Positions 17,315 to 26,219 of a stretch of 64,000 nt of DNA are shown in pieces. How positions within the stretch are numbered: position 1 is the stretch's first letter; the number at the start of each line of letters is the position of its first letter. Source of the DNA: Methyloferula stellata AR4 (GTDB lineage Bacteria; Pseudomonadota; Alphaproteobacteria; Rhizobiales; Beijerinckiaceae); contig NZ_ARWA01000001.1 of NCBI RefSeq assembly GCF_000385335.1, forward strand, positions 1,380,001-1,444,000, in the 5' to 3' direction. The position numbers and the translations under genes were made by a program. A model generated the notes under the pieces. The model made no database searches, was not told the DNA's origin, and saw only the letters and a program-made list of their open reading frames with translations.

Positions 17315-18115
17315 GTGGCGCAGCGCAGCTTCTGGAAAGGCTATCTGAAGCTGTCGCTGGTCACCTGTCCGGTCGCCATGATGCCTGCGACTTCCGACTC
17401 GGAGAAGATCCGCTTCCACACGTTGAACCGCGCGACCGGCAATCGGATCGAGGCGCGTTATGTGGACGCTGAGACAGGCGAGCCGGTCGAAGACGACGAC
17501 GAGGTCAAGGGCTACCAGCAAGACGCCGAGCATTACGTGATGCTCGAAGATGACGAGCTGCGCGCCGTCGCGCTTGAAAGCACCCGCACCATCGATATCG
17601 ACATGTTCGTGCCGAAGGATTCGATCTCCTGGCTTTGGTACGACAAGCCGCATTATCTCGTGCCGGACGATCCTGTCGGCGAGGAGGCTTTCACGGTGAT
17701 CCGCGAGGCGATGGCTGCGACCGGCATGGTTGGTCTGTCGCGCCTTGTGCTCTACCGGCGCGAGCGCGCGGTGATGCTGCAGCCGCGCGACCGGGGCATC
17801 GTTCTATGGACTTTGCGCTATGGCGACGAGGTCCGTGACCCCGAAAATTATTTCGCCGATATCAAGCCCGAAAAAGTCGAGCCTGAACTTCTGTCGCTGG
17901 TGACGGCTCTGATCGACAAACGTACGCAAGATTGGAGCCCGGAATTGGTCCGCGATCCGGTGCAGGAAAATCTGCAAGCCATCATCGCGGCGAAAAAGAA
18001 AGGCAAAGCGGCGCCGAAGAAAAAGGCCAAGGAGCCGGTGCCCGCGAGCAATATCATCAACATCATGGATGCTTTGAAGAAAAGCATGGCGGCCGAAAAG
18101 GCGAAGCGGCATTAG
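17315..18115 (+). CDS. ku: Non-homologous end joining protein Ku (first copy)
   Basis: 266-residue bacterial Ku core: RSFWKGYLKLSLVTCPVAM at the N-terminus, FHTLNR, EVKGYQ, then IDIDMFVPKDSISWLWYDKPHYLVPDD and ALIDKRTQDWSPE near the end of the ring domain. A short Lys-rich segment (KKKGKAAPKKKAKE) precedes a C-terminal helix. Ku homodimers ring broken DNA ends and recruit LigD. GTG start with AGGAGA seven bases upstream. It is convergent with ligD and separate from the second ku. Likely co-transcribed with the 16955 gene under an EcfG-type promoter. Confidence 0.96.
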   Translation: MAQRSFWKGYLKLSLVTCPVAMMPATSDSEKIRFHTLNRATGNRIEARYVDAETGEPVEDDDEVKGYQQDAEHYVMLEDDELRAVALESTRTIDIDMFVPKDSISWLWYDKPHYLVPDDPVGEEAFTVIREAMAATGMVGLSRLVLYRRERAVMLQPRDRGIVLWTLRYGDEVRDPENYFADIKPEKVEPELLSLVTALIDKRTQDWSPELVRDPVQENLQAIIAAKKKGKAAPKKKAKEPVPASNIINIMDALKKSMAAEKAKRH

Positions 18116-18151
18116 CAGCGTTTACGGGACGTGGGATTAACCGGATACGAT

Positions 18152-18290
18152 CCCTCGTCCTTCGAGACGCTTGCATCCATTTTGGTAAACCGAAAATGGA
18201 TGCAAGCTCCTCAGGATGAGGGGATTGAAGATATGGCCTTTAGCCCTCATCCTGAGGAGCGGGCGCAGCCCGCGTCTCGAAGGACGAGGG
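18152..18290. repeat. Head-to-head pair of an interspersed palindromic repeat
   Basis: Outer arms CCCTCGTCCTTCGAGACGC (18152-18170) and its exact complement (18272-18290) enclose inner arms GCTCCTCAGGATGAGGG (18206-18222) and its exact complement (18244-18260). Each half is one copy of the same element with a different loop. The loop of the first copy is itself a hairpin with 13-base arms (18171-18205). The element fills the space between convergent ku and ligD and may act as a bidirectional terminator. Similar CCTCAGGATGAGGG elements are common in alphaproteobacterial spacers (recollection). Confidence 0.85.
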
Positions 18291-18334
18291 CGACCTGTTT
18301 TGACAGTTGGGCGTAAGCACGGGACGGAGGATGC

Positions 18335-20887
18335 TTAAGCCGCCCGTTTTCCCTTGGCCTTCGGCGCCACCGGCAGCGGCATTTCGGCCGCGCGAAATCC
18401 GCCCCACGGATCGCTCTTCAGATTGGCAAGACGCACCGGCGCGTTTTCAATGGTGAAATAGGCCGGACCGATCGTCTCACTGAGCTCGGTCCAGGCAAGC
18501 GGCATGGAGACCGCGGCACCGGGACGCGCGCGCGTCGAATAAGGCGCGACCGCGGTCGAGCCCCGCCCATTGCGCAGATAATCGACGAAGATCAGCCCCT
18601 TGCGCTTCGCCTTGGTCGCAACAGAGATGAATTTGTCTGGATCGTCTCTCGCCATTGATTCGGCCAGCGCTTTGGCGAAGCCTTTCATCTCGTCCCAACC
18701 CGCCTTTGGCTTTAAAGGGACATAGACATGCAGGCCCTTGCCGCCGGAAGTTTTGACGAAAGAGGGCAGGCCAACCGTTGCCAATCGATCCTTGATCTCG
18801 CGCGCGGCGGCGATGATGTCTTCCCAAGAGACACCTTCGGCCGGATCGAGATCGAAGATCATCGTGTCGGGCGTCTCGAGCGCGGCCAGCGGCGCGCCCC
18901 AAGGATGAATTTCGAGCACGCCGGCTTGCACGAGCGCGATCAATCCGTCGAGATCGTCGATGACGAGAAAGGGTTCGGCCTTGGCGTCCATCGGGTCCTG
19001 CATCAGCTTGATCGATTTGTTGATGCCGCGCCACGCGTGCTTTTGAAAGAAACAGGCCTTGCCGACGCCATCCGGACAGCGCAGCAAAGAAAGCGGTCGC
19101 GCTGCGATAAAGGGTGCGATGCGCGGCCAGACTTCGGAATAATAGTTCGCGAGCCCTTCCTTGGTGATGCCCTCCTCGGGCCAATAGAGCCGGTCAGGAT
19201 GGGTCAGTACCACGCTGCTGTTCCGGCGCGGCGGCGGCGTTGCCTGCGCCGCATCTTCTTTCACCACTTCGGTGGCGGGCTTATCCTCGCGCAGGCCTCG
19301 GAACGAAGCGTGACGTAGATTGCCGTCGCCCGTCCAGGCACGGAATTCGATTTCGGCGACCAAAGTGGGCTTAACGAATTGCACGCCACGCACCGCATCC
19401 GCGGAAAGCTTTCCGGCAAAGGGGCTTTTATCCTGCTTCAAAGCGGCGAGTTTTTTAAAGAGATCGGCCGCGACGCGCGCCGAAAAACCCGTGCCGACAC
19501 GCCCGACATGCCGCAGTTTGCCGTCCTCGAAAAGCCCGAGGACCAGCGAGCCGATGGCCTTTGACGAAGTGGTCGAGACCACATAGCCGCCGATGACGAA
19601 TTCCTGCCGCGCCGTGCATTTGGATTTCAGCCAATCCTTCGAGCGGCCGGAATGATAGGGCGCATCGCGTAATTTCGAGACGAGGCCTTCGAGACTGAGC
19701 CGGCAGGCGTGGCGCAGAATCGTCTCGCCTTCGGCTTCGAAATTCTCGCTGAAGCGCAAAGGGTCAGAGCCGCTGGCGATGATTGTTTGCAGAGCCTCTT
19801 TGCGCGCGATGAGCGGCGCGGCGCGCAGATCCTGCCCATCGAGATAGAGAAGATCGAAGGCATAGAAGATGAAGCGATCGGATTTCTTGTCGGCGAGATC
19901 GGCCTGCAGCAAGGAAAAGCTCGAAGCGCCGGAGTCGTTTTCGACGACAAGCTCGCCGTCGATCAAGGCAGTGGAGACAGGCAATGCCTTGAAAGCGTCG
20001 AGCAGCTTTTTGCCAAAACGCGTGGTCCAATCGAGCCCGCTGCGGGTCAGAAGTTTCACCTTGCCTTTGTCGATCCGCACCTGAAGACGATAGCCGTCGA
20101 ATTTGATCTCATGCACATAGCGTTTGCCGGCCGGCGCCTTGCCGACGAGCGTCGCGAGCGCAGGCTCGACGAATTCGGGCAGGGGGGCGGGCCTTGCACC
20201 CTCCATGGGCTCAGCCGCTTTACGCGTTCGCTTCGCGGGAGCAGCCGCGGCGGCTTTCGCCTGCGCCGGCTTGCGGGCACGCGGCTTCGCGATCTTGCCA
20301 GTCTTCGACGACCAGCCGGGCGCTTCTGTCGAAATGTCGGCGAGATCGCGGCCGGTCTTCACCGATTCCGGATGCTCTTCCAGAATATCCGGGTCCTTCT
20401 CGGTCCGCGCCTCGGCATCCTCGCCTTTGATCAAGAGCCAGTTCTCGTGCTTCTCGCCCGGCTTGCCATGCATGCGCACGAGATGCCAACGGCCATGCAG
20501 TTTTTCGCCGTGGAGTTCGAATTCGAGATGGCCCTTCTGATAGGCTTTATGTTCGTCGCCGATCGGCGTCCAGCTTCCCTTGTCCCAGAGCAGCACCGTG
20601 CCGCCGCCATATTCGCCTTTCGGGATCGTGCCTTCGAAGCTGCCATAGTCTAGCGGATGATCTTCGACATGCACGGCGAGCCGCTTTTCGCCCGGCACGA
20701 GGCTTGGGCCGCGCGTGACGGCCCAGCTCTTCAACACGCCATCCATTTCAAGGCGCAGATCATAGTGAAGCCTGCGCGCCGCGTGTTTTTGAATGAGATA
20801 GTGATGACCGGCAGCCCGCGCCTTGTGGCCGCGCGGCTCGCTGGTCACCTCGAAATTGCGCTTCTTGCGATAGGTTTCGAGCGCCAT
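18335..20887 (-). CDS. ligD: DNA ligase D (phosphoesterase-ligase-polymerase)
   Basis: 850-residue multifunctional end-joining enzyme. Domain order: 3'-phosphoesterase (about 1-185; HAARRLHYDLRLEMDG, HVEDHPLDYGSFEGTIP), Ala/Lys-rich linker, ATP-dependent ligase (about 240-540; nucleotidyl Lys262 in EIKFDGYR, then the OB fold), and AEP-type polymerase/primase (about 555-850; DRLYWPEEGITKEGL, catalytic DLDPAEG near 677, VKTSGGKGLHVYVPL). All three catalytic modules look intact. The start is three bases after the second ku stop, so the two are one operon. The order PE-LIG-POL is the one usual in Pseudomonas and rhizobia rather than mycobacteria. Confidence 0.97.
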   Translation of the reverse strand: MALETYRKKRNFEVTSEPRGHKARAAGHHYLIQKHAARRLHYDLRLEMDGVLKSWAVTRGPSLVPGEKRLAVHVEDHPLDYGSFEGTIPKGEYGGGTVLLWDKGSWTPIGDEHKAYQKGHLEFELHGEKLHGRWHLVRMHGKPGEKHENWLLIKGEDAEARTEKDPDILEEHPESVKTGRDLADISTEAPGWSSKTGKIAKPRARKPAQAKAAAAAPAKRTRKAAEPMEGARPAPLPEFVEPALATLVGKAPAGKRYVHEIKFDGYRLQVRIDKGKVKLLTRSGLDWTTRFGKKLLDAFKALPVSTALIDGELVVENDSGASSFSLLQADLADKKSDRFIFYAFDLLYLDGQDLRAAPLIARKEALQTIIASGSDPLRFSENFEAEGETILRHACRLSLEGLVSKLRDAPYHSGRSKDWLKSKCTARQEFVIGGYVVSTTSSKAIGSLVLGLFEDGKLRHVGRVGTGFSARVAADLFKKLAALKQDKSPFAGKLSADAVRGVQFVKPTLVAEIEFRAWTGDGNLRHASFRGLREDKPATEVVKEDAAQATPPPRRNSSVVLTHPDRLYWPEEGITKEGLANYYSEVWPRIAPFIAARPLSLLRCPDGVGKACFFQKHAWRGINKSIKLMQDPMDAKAEPFLVIDDLDGLIALVQAGVLEIHPWGAPLAALETPDTMIFDLDPAEGVSWEDIIAAAREIKDRLATVGLPSFVKTSGGKGLHVYVPLKPKAGWDEMKGFAKALAESMARDDPDKFISVATKAKRKGLIFVDYLRNGRGSTAVAPYSTRARPGAAVSMPLAWTELSETIGPAYFTIENAPVRLANLKSDPWGGFRAAEMPLPVAPKAKGKRAA

Positions 20888-20890
20888 GTG

Positions 20891-21754
20891 TCAGCTTGCC
20901 TTGCGCTGCGCCGCTTTCCGCGTGGCGGTCTTGCGTTGCGCCGTCTTTTTCTTTGCCGCCGTCTTCGTGCTGGTCTTGGCTTTCGCTCCGGCGCTTTGGC
21001 GCAAAGCTTCCATGAGGTCGATTACTTTGCCGCGCGGCGGTGCCTTCGGTGCCTTGATCTCGCGGCCTTCCATTTTGGCATGCACGAGCTCAACCAAAGC
21101 GACCTCGTATTTGTCGTCGAAGGTTGAGGGATCGAATGTGCCCTTCTTGGTTTCGATAATATGGCGCGCGAGATCGAGCATGTCTTTCTTGATCTTGATC
21201 GCAGGAACGGTGTCGAAGGCCTCCGCCGCCGATCGCACTTCATAATCGAAATTCAGCGTGGTCGCGACAAGGCCCTGATCATGAGCACGGATGAGCACGG
21301 TGCGGACGCGGCGGAAGAGAATGGCGCTCGCAAGAGCCACGACTTTCTTCTTGCGCAAGCCCTCGCGCAGGACCGCATAGGCTTTGTCGGCGCCCGCGCC
21401 GGACGGGCTCAGATAATAGGGCCGGTCGAAATAAAGATCGTCGACCTGATCGCAAGGGATAAAGGAATCGACGGCAAGCGTCTTGTCGCTTTCGGGAATG
21501 GCGGCGGCGATCTCGTCGGGTTCGAGGGTGACGTAATCCTCCGGGCCGACCTCATAGCCCTTTACCTGTTCGTCGCGCTCGACCTCCTTGCCGGTATCGC
21601 GATCGACGAATTGCCGCTGGAGCCGATGGCCGGTCTCGCGATTCAGCATGTGTAGGGAAACGCGCTCGGAAGCCGAGACCGCGGTGTGAAGTGCCACGGG
21701 GCAGACGAGCTCGCCGACCTTCAGATAGCCCTTCCAAATCGCACGCGGCGCCAC
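20891..21754 (-). CDS. ku: Non-homologous end joining protein Ku (second copy)
   Basis: About 287 residues: RAIWKGYLKVGELVCPVALH, LHMLNRETGHRLQRQFVDRDTG, EQVKGYEVG, VDSFIPCDQVDDLYFDRPYYL and a C-terminal tail very rich in Lys/Arg/Ala/Thr (about 255-287), far more basic than that of the first Ku. Such tails bind DNA in other bacterial Ku proteins. The GTG at 21754 has GGAG seven bases upstream. An EcfG-type promoter at 21781-21806 lies just before it, ruling out the longer frame that would start at 21886. Directly followed by ligD. Confidence 0.94.
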   Translation of the reverse strand: MAPRAIWKGYLKVGELVCPVALHTAVSASERVSLHMLNRETGHRLQRQFVDRDTGKEVERDEQVKGYEVGPEDYVTLEPDEIAAAIPESDKTLAVDSFIPCDQVDDLYFDRPYYLSPSGAGADKAYAVLREGLRKKKVVALASAILFRRVRTVLIRAHDQGLVATTLNFDYEVRSAAEAFDTVPAIKIKKDMLDLARHIIETKKGTFDPSTFDDKYEVALVELVHAKMEGREIKAPKAPPRGKVIDLMEALRQSAGAKAKTSTKTAAKKKTAQRKTATRKAAQRKAS

Positions 21755-21780
21755 GCTCAAACTCCATTCCGGCTCCCGAT

Positions 21781-21806
21781 AACGCCAGCCAAGTCTGAAG
21801 CGTTCC
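21781..21806 (-). promoter_or_regulatory. EcfG promoter of the ku-ligD operon
   Basis: Minus-strand GGAAC, 17-base spacer, CGTT, with the GTG start of ku 27 bases downstream of the -10 element. Confidence 0.8.
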
Positions 21807-22086
21807 AGACAGGCGATCAAACGAAAACGGGGGGCGAAGGCGACATGAAATGGCGGGGGAGTTTGTGTCTTTAAGATCACAGTCATCCGCGAAACGGTAA
21901 TAGCCCACCTTCGACCCTCAACTTCTCGTCAGCATGAATCGAGAGGCGACAAGGAAAGAAACCAGGAATTTTTCCAAGTATAAGTAAGATATATTCTAAT
22001 GACTAGATGAAGTACTTACCTTGTGCGGCTATTTCGCAAATATATATTATCAAATCCTAAGAAAAAGAGTGGCCGGGGGGCTTGCA
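21807..22086. other. Divergent intergenic region
   Basis: Spacer between ku (minus) and the autotransporter gene (plus). Bases 21960-22060 are AT-rich and probably hold the autotransporter promoter; no clear -35/-10 pair is called. Confidence 0.45.
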
Positions 22087-25000
22087 ATGCGTTTTTCAGT
22101 TTATCGGGGAATCTCTCCATCTTTGCCGTTGCGTTTGTCTTTGATGCTGAGCGTGCCAGTCTGGTGCGCGGTGCTTGCGGACGACGCCATGGCGGCTTGC
22201 ACATCTTCAGCCGATCTGCTGACTCTGAATTGCAGCGGAACGCTGACGACGCCTATTACAGTCTATGATCCGGCCGCAGCGTTTCAGCCGGTTAATGGCA
22301 GCAATAGTTATACGCCGGTAAACCCGGCTTTTCCCGCCGCCAGCAACCCGAATAACCCGGGCTACGATCCGAACCCGCCGACGGTCACGCTCAATTTCGA
22401 CAATACGACTGTCTTCAACATCACGACGAATTCCAGCGCTTCGCTCGCCGACCGCGGCATGGTCGCAGCGAATTTTTCGAATACGGAAAATCCAGCGGTC
22501 AATAATGTCGTGCTCAACAACGCGGGATCGATCGGCCTTACGACCTCGCAGATCTCATCGAGCCGGTTGGAAACGATCGTAGCCGACAGTCAAGTCAATA
22601 CCTTTACCGTCAACAATACGGGCACTATTTCCGTCACACAGAATTTCTTCGGGACCTTCAACACCTCCAATTTGTCGGTGACGTCGAGCGGTTCGCCTGC
22701 GACCTATGCAGCGAAATACAGCGGCGCCACGCTAAACGACATGGCGGCGCTCTACAGCGATGATAATACCAGCGAATTCGTGATCAATAACGCAGCCTCG
22801 GGCCAGCTGCTCGCAACGGGCAATTACGCCACGGTCTATTACGGCCGTGCCGATACGACGATCACCAATTCGGGAACGATCGCCAATACGTCCTGGACGC
22901 CGAGCGACACGATCGGAACCGGCCATTGGGCCATCGCCACCTGGGCTGGCACCGATTACGTAACCGCGCCCAACACGAACCCGGACAGCACCGTCGTTCT
23001 CTTGAACAGCGATGGAAGCGTCACGATCCAGGATACGTCCGCGACGACCATCACGAACAATAAAACCGGCGTCATCAAGGGCGACATTCTCGCGCTCGAC
23101 ATCACGCCTACGGTCTACGCGGCAGGCATCGCGAGCGGCGCGACTTTCCCGCTCGCGATCAGCGGCAGCAATGCCGGTCCGCGCGACACCAATATCCAAA
23201 ACTTCGGCGAGATCGACGGCAATTTTTATCTCGGCTCGGGCACTCATGTCATCGACAATGCGCAGGGCGCCACGATCAACGGCAATTTCAATGTCGACCA
23301 GCGCGCCAGTCAGGCGTCCTTTGCGACGCCGAACGCGGGCAGCGCCGCAGGAACCTACCTCAGCCAAGGAGGGACCGATTTCAACGGCAATGCCTGTCCG
23401 ACGGCCGGCCAGGACACAACGAATCCAGGCTGCGCGGGGACGCATAATGTGCTCGCAACCTTCGTCGGCGGGCAATCCTTTACCTTGACCAATGAAGGCA
23501 CGCTGAACGGCGACATTATAATCAATGATCAGCCAACCTCGGTGAATTCCATCACGCTGACGGACACCGGGTTCAGCGGCAATATCATCGCGCTGAACGG
23601 TACCGGCTCCAATTCGCTTGTCTTGAGTGGCGTGAGCAATCTCGCCAGCGTCAATAATTTCAGCTTCCTCGATCTGACCACCTCGCAGGTGACCGTCACC
23701 CCGAACGCGACCACCGTCACGCAAGGTGTTTCGCTTGTCGACGGCGCCACTTTGGGAACGACGATCTTCGGCGCGGGCGGCACGACCGCGGCGCCCTCGA
23801 CCAATCTCGGGTCGCTGGCCTTTGTCGGAGGCAACGCCTCCAACACGCTCACCTTGCAAGGCGCGACGACGATTGTCCCGACCTTCGCGGGCATAGCGCG
23901 CAACGGTGACGTCTATCAACTCGCGTCCTCCGTCGATTCCGCCGGGCCGATCACTGTGCAGAACACGAGCGCCTTGGTGAACATGAGGGCAGACACATCG
24001 ACCGGCGCCCTGCTGCTCGACGCCTCGGTCATGAATCCCGCTGCCGTGCCCGGCATTTCCAAAGCGGGTGGCGCGACGCTGGCCAATCTCTTGGGCTCTT
24101 CCGGCAGCAATCCGGCCTTGCAGGCGCTCGGCGGCGCGGTCGAAAGCCTCACCTCGCTGAATGATGTCCGCAACGCCGGCGAACAATTGCGTCCGGATGT
24201 CAGCGGTGCCACGATCCAGGTGCCGATCGACATTACCTATGCGTTTCAATCGCAGATCGGCAGCCGTCTCGATTCGCTCTTCTTCGGCGCGCTCGCGGCG
24301 CAGCAGGGCCGTTCGGCCGATTATTCGCCGCCGCGCGCGCCGGTGATCATCGAGCCTTACAATGGCGTATGGGTGAACGGCCTCGGCGCGAACACGCAGC
24401 AGCACACGGTCGATGCTGTCGCCGGATATAGGGCGGATACGGGCGGCTTCATTGCCGGCTATGACAGGCTTTTCCAAAACACCATCCGGCTTGGGGGTGC
24501 CTTCGGCTATGCGACCAGTGAAATCAACAATAGTGTATTGCTCGGCAACCGCGAGTCCCTGCAAACCTATCAGGGGCTGGTCTACGGCCAGCTCGTGCTG
24601 CCGCAGGGCTATGTCAACGGTTCCTTCGGTGTGGGCAACTTGGAATATAACACGAAGAGAACCATCAATTTCCCCGGCTTCGCCGATGTGGCCTCAGCCT
24701 CCTATGGCGGTATGATCTATTCGGGACGGCTCGATGCCGGCTATCCGGTGGTCACCTCGCTCGGCATTTTCGTTCCCGTCGCCGCGGTCACTTATGCGCA
24801 TGTCGATCAGGACGCCTACACGGAATTGAGCGCTGCAGGCTCTGGCCTCACGATCGCCAAGCAATCGACGGACTCCGTCCGCTCGGGCCTTGGCCTCAAG
24901 GCGATCTTTCCTTTCTATGCTTCGGCGACGTTCGGCGCCGCGCTCGAGACCCGCGCCGTCTGGCAGCATGAATTCGAAAATACGGCGCAGAGCATCTCGG

Positions 25001-25194
25001 CTGGATTTGTCGGCGGCGACGGCAGCTTCCTTACCACCGGACCGACGCCGACCCGCGACATGGCCGATCTCGGCGCGGCCTTGCGCCTGTCTCTGCCCCG
25101 CATCGGCGACTCTCTCTCGGTAAGCTACAATGCGATCGTGCGGCAGAGCTATGTCGAACAAGTGGGGATGCTGCGCGCCAGAGTGGATTTCTGA
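22087..25194 (+). CDS. Autotransporter outer-membrane beta-barrel protein
   Basis: 1035-residue type V secretion protein. It has a Sec signal peptide (hydrophobic LRLSLMLSVPVWCAVLA, cleavage likely after DDAMA). The long passenger (about 40-740) is rich in Asn, Thr, Ser and Gly with recurring NN.G.I / I.N.G.I units typical of a beta-helix. The C-terminal autotransporter barrel (about 750-1035) begins near VWVNGLGANTQQ and ends in RARVDF, with the terminal Phe expected of an outer-membrane barrel. The start ATG 22087 has a GGGGGG tract upstream. A hairpin follows the stop. Probably an adhesin or surface protein; no protease motif was noticed. Confidence 0.92.
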   Translation: MRFSVYRGISPSLPLRLSLMLSVPVWCAVLADDAMAACTSSADLLTLNCSGTLTTPITVYDPAAAFQPVNGSNSYTPVNPAFPAASNPNNPGYDPNPPTVTLNFDNTTVFNITTNSSASLADRGMVAANFSNTENPAVNNVVLNNAGSIGLTTSQISSSRLETIVADSQVNTFTVNNTGTISVTQNFFGTFNTSNLSVTSSGSPATYAAKYSGATLNDMAALYSDDNTSEFVINNAASGQLLATGNYATVYYGRADTTITNSGTIANTSWTPSDTIGTGHWAIATWAGTDYVTAPNTNPDSTVVLLNSDGSVTIQDTSATTITNNKTGVIKGDILALDITPTVYAAGIASGATFPLAISGSNAGPRDTNIQNFGEIDGNFYLGSGTHVIDNAQGATINGNFNVDQRASQASFATPNAGSAAGTYLSQGGTDFNGNACPTAGQDTTNPGCAGTHNVLATFVGGQSFTLTNEGTLNGDIIINDQPTSVNSITLTDTGFSGNIIALNGTGSNSLVLSGVSNLASVNNFSFLDLTTSQVTVTPNATTVTQGVSLVDGATLGTTIFGAGGTTAAPSTNLGSLAFVGGNASNTLTLQGATTIVPTFAGIARNGDVYQLASSVDSAGPITVQNTSALVNMRADTSTGALLLDASVMNPAAVPGISKAGGATLANLLGSSGSNPALQALGGAVESLTSLNDVRNAGEQLRPDVSGATIQVPIDITYAFQSQIGSRLDSLFFGALAAQQGRSADYSPPRAPVIIEPYNGVWVNGLGANTQQHTVDAVAGYRADTGGFIAGYDRLFQNTIRLGGAFGYATSEINNSVLLGNRESLQTYQGLVYGQLVLPQGYVNGSFGVGNLEYNTKRTINFPGFADVASASYGGMIYSGRLDAGYPVVTSLGIFVPVAAVTYAHVDQDAYTELSAAGSGLTIAKQSTDSVRSGLGLKAIFPFYASATFGAALETRAVWQHEFENTAQSISAGFVGGDGSFLTTGPTPTRDMADLGAALRLSLPRIGDSLSVSYNAIVRQSYVEQVGMLRARVDF

Positions 25195-25220
25195 GGCGCC
25201 ACCGAACCTCAGAAAGAGCT

Positions 25221-25251
25221 GGGAGCTTCCTTGCGGCCCTCGGAAGCTCCC
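25221..25251 (+). terminator. Terminator-like hairpin after the autotransporter
   Basis: Perfect arms GGGAGCTTCC and GGAAGCTCCC with an 11-base loop, 26 bases after the stop. The following T run is weak. Confidence 0.6.
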
Positions 25252-25287
25252 GGCTCGCCTTTCGACCATTTGCACAAGCAGAGGTTC

Positions 25288-25312
25288 GGAACATTCGCGC
25301 CGAACCTGGGTT
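25288..25312 (+). promoter_or_regulatory. EcfG promoter of the 53-aa membrane peptide
   Basis: GGAAC, 16-base spacer, GGTT. The expected start site is just upstream of a strong GGAGGAGAG ribosome binding site and ATG 25337. Confidence 0.7.
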
Positions 25313-25336
25313 TTCCTCCTAAAATGGAGGAGAGCC

Positions 25337-25498
25337 ATGACCGACAGAAACTATTCCACGCAGCCGACCGTTTCGGCCGAAAAAGCGCGGCAGGGCGAAA
25401 TTATTCTGCGGACGCGGACGCAGCGGATCATTTTTTTCGGCGGCCTCGTCGCCATTGTGGTTTTCGGCGCCCTGCTGCAATTCGTCCATCTATCCTGA
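25337..25498 (+). CDS. 53-aa single-pass membrane protein, probable stress peptide
   Basis: Short protein: a polar N-terminus (about 30 residues with ARQGEIILRTRTQR) followed by one hydrophobic helix (IIFFGGLVAIVVFGALL) and a short end. The ribosome binding site GGAGGAGAG is excellent. An EcfG-type promoter sits directly in front. Small one-helix proteins of this pattern are frequent in rhizobial general-stress regulons (recollection); no function is known. Monocistronic. Confidence 0.8.
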   Translation: MTDRNYSTQPTVSAEKARQGEIILRTRTQRIIFFGGLVAIVVFGALLQFVHLS

Positions 25499-25506
25499 GG
25501 CGCCCG

Positions 25507-26151
25507 TCAGGCCGAAACTTTGGCGGCTTCGCGCAACTGCCTCACCTCCGCTTCGAGCGCTTCGATGCGCTTGTCACGTTCCGCAAGCGCCGCGGCAACA
25601 TCGGTCGCCGCGAGAAGCTGCGGAATATGCTGCGGACAATTCGTGTCCCAGGCACCGACCGTGAACAGGATCACTTGCTCGGGGCGGGCTCTGTAGCCGC
25701 GCGGCATGAGCTTTGACATAAGCGCGGGATCGTTTTCGACGACACGCGCCTCGCCCCAGATTTTGACGCGGCGGCGATGTTCATAATCGATCAGAAACAG
25801 AAACGCCTTCGCATTGTCTGAGAGATTGCCCTGCGTGATATATTGCCCGTTGCCGGCGAAATCGGCAAAGGCGATCGTTTTGTCGTCGAGCACGCGCAGG
25901 AAACCGGGCGGCCCGCCGCGATGCTGAATATAGGGCTGCTCTTCATCATTTGCCGTGGCGAGAAAAACGCTCGTCTGATCGGCGATGAAGTCGGCGAGAT
26001 CCGGCGTAATGCTGGTCTCCCAGCCTCGCATTGTTTCCATGGCCTCGTAACCGTGACGCGTGCCCTTTCGGGTCTGCACCGATTTGACGGTAGGCGTGAA
26101 AGCGACGTCGCTCGGGTAGACTTGCCTTGGATAGGTCCGAATTGTTTCCAT
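25507..26151 (-). CDS. Pyridoxamine 5'-phosphate oxidase family protein
   Basis: About 214 residues. The split-barrel flavin-binding fold is suggested by DLADFIADQTSVFLATAND, PYIQHRGGPPGFLRVLDDKTIAFADFAGN and INGN-like NGQYITQGNL; then FLIDYEHRRRVKIWGEARVVE. A C-terminal coiled coil (LAERDKRIEALEAEVRQLRE) is added. The AAGGAA ribosome binding site is well placed before ATG 26151. It lies behind the AhpD-like gene on the same strand and may share its transcript. Likely an FMN- or F420-type oxidoreductase; substrate unknown. Confidence 0.87.
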   Translation of the reverse strand: METIRTYPRQVYPSDVAFTPTVKSVQTRKGTRHGYEAMETMRGWETSITPDLADFIADQTSVFLATANDEEQPYIQHRGGPPGFLRVLDDKTIAFADFAGNGQYITQGNLSDNAKAFLFLIDYEHRRRVKIWGEARVVENDPALMSKLMPRGYRARPEQVILFTVGAWDTNCPQHIPQLLAATDVAAALAERDKRIEALEAEVRQLREAAKVSA

Positions 26152-26219
26152 GAGCCTGTTCCTTCTAGAGTCCGACATCGTTCAAGCCCGGATGATCCTC
26201 CGGGCGGCGGCCGAGTTCT

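Noticed and set aside
22732-24564. Long open frame opposite the autotransporter
   Set aside because: It lies wholly antisense to a clearly real gene; Arg/Asp-rich composition is typical of the reverse strand of GC-rich genes.
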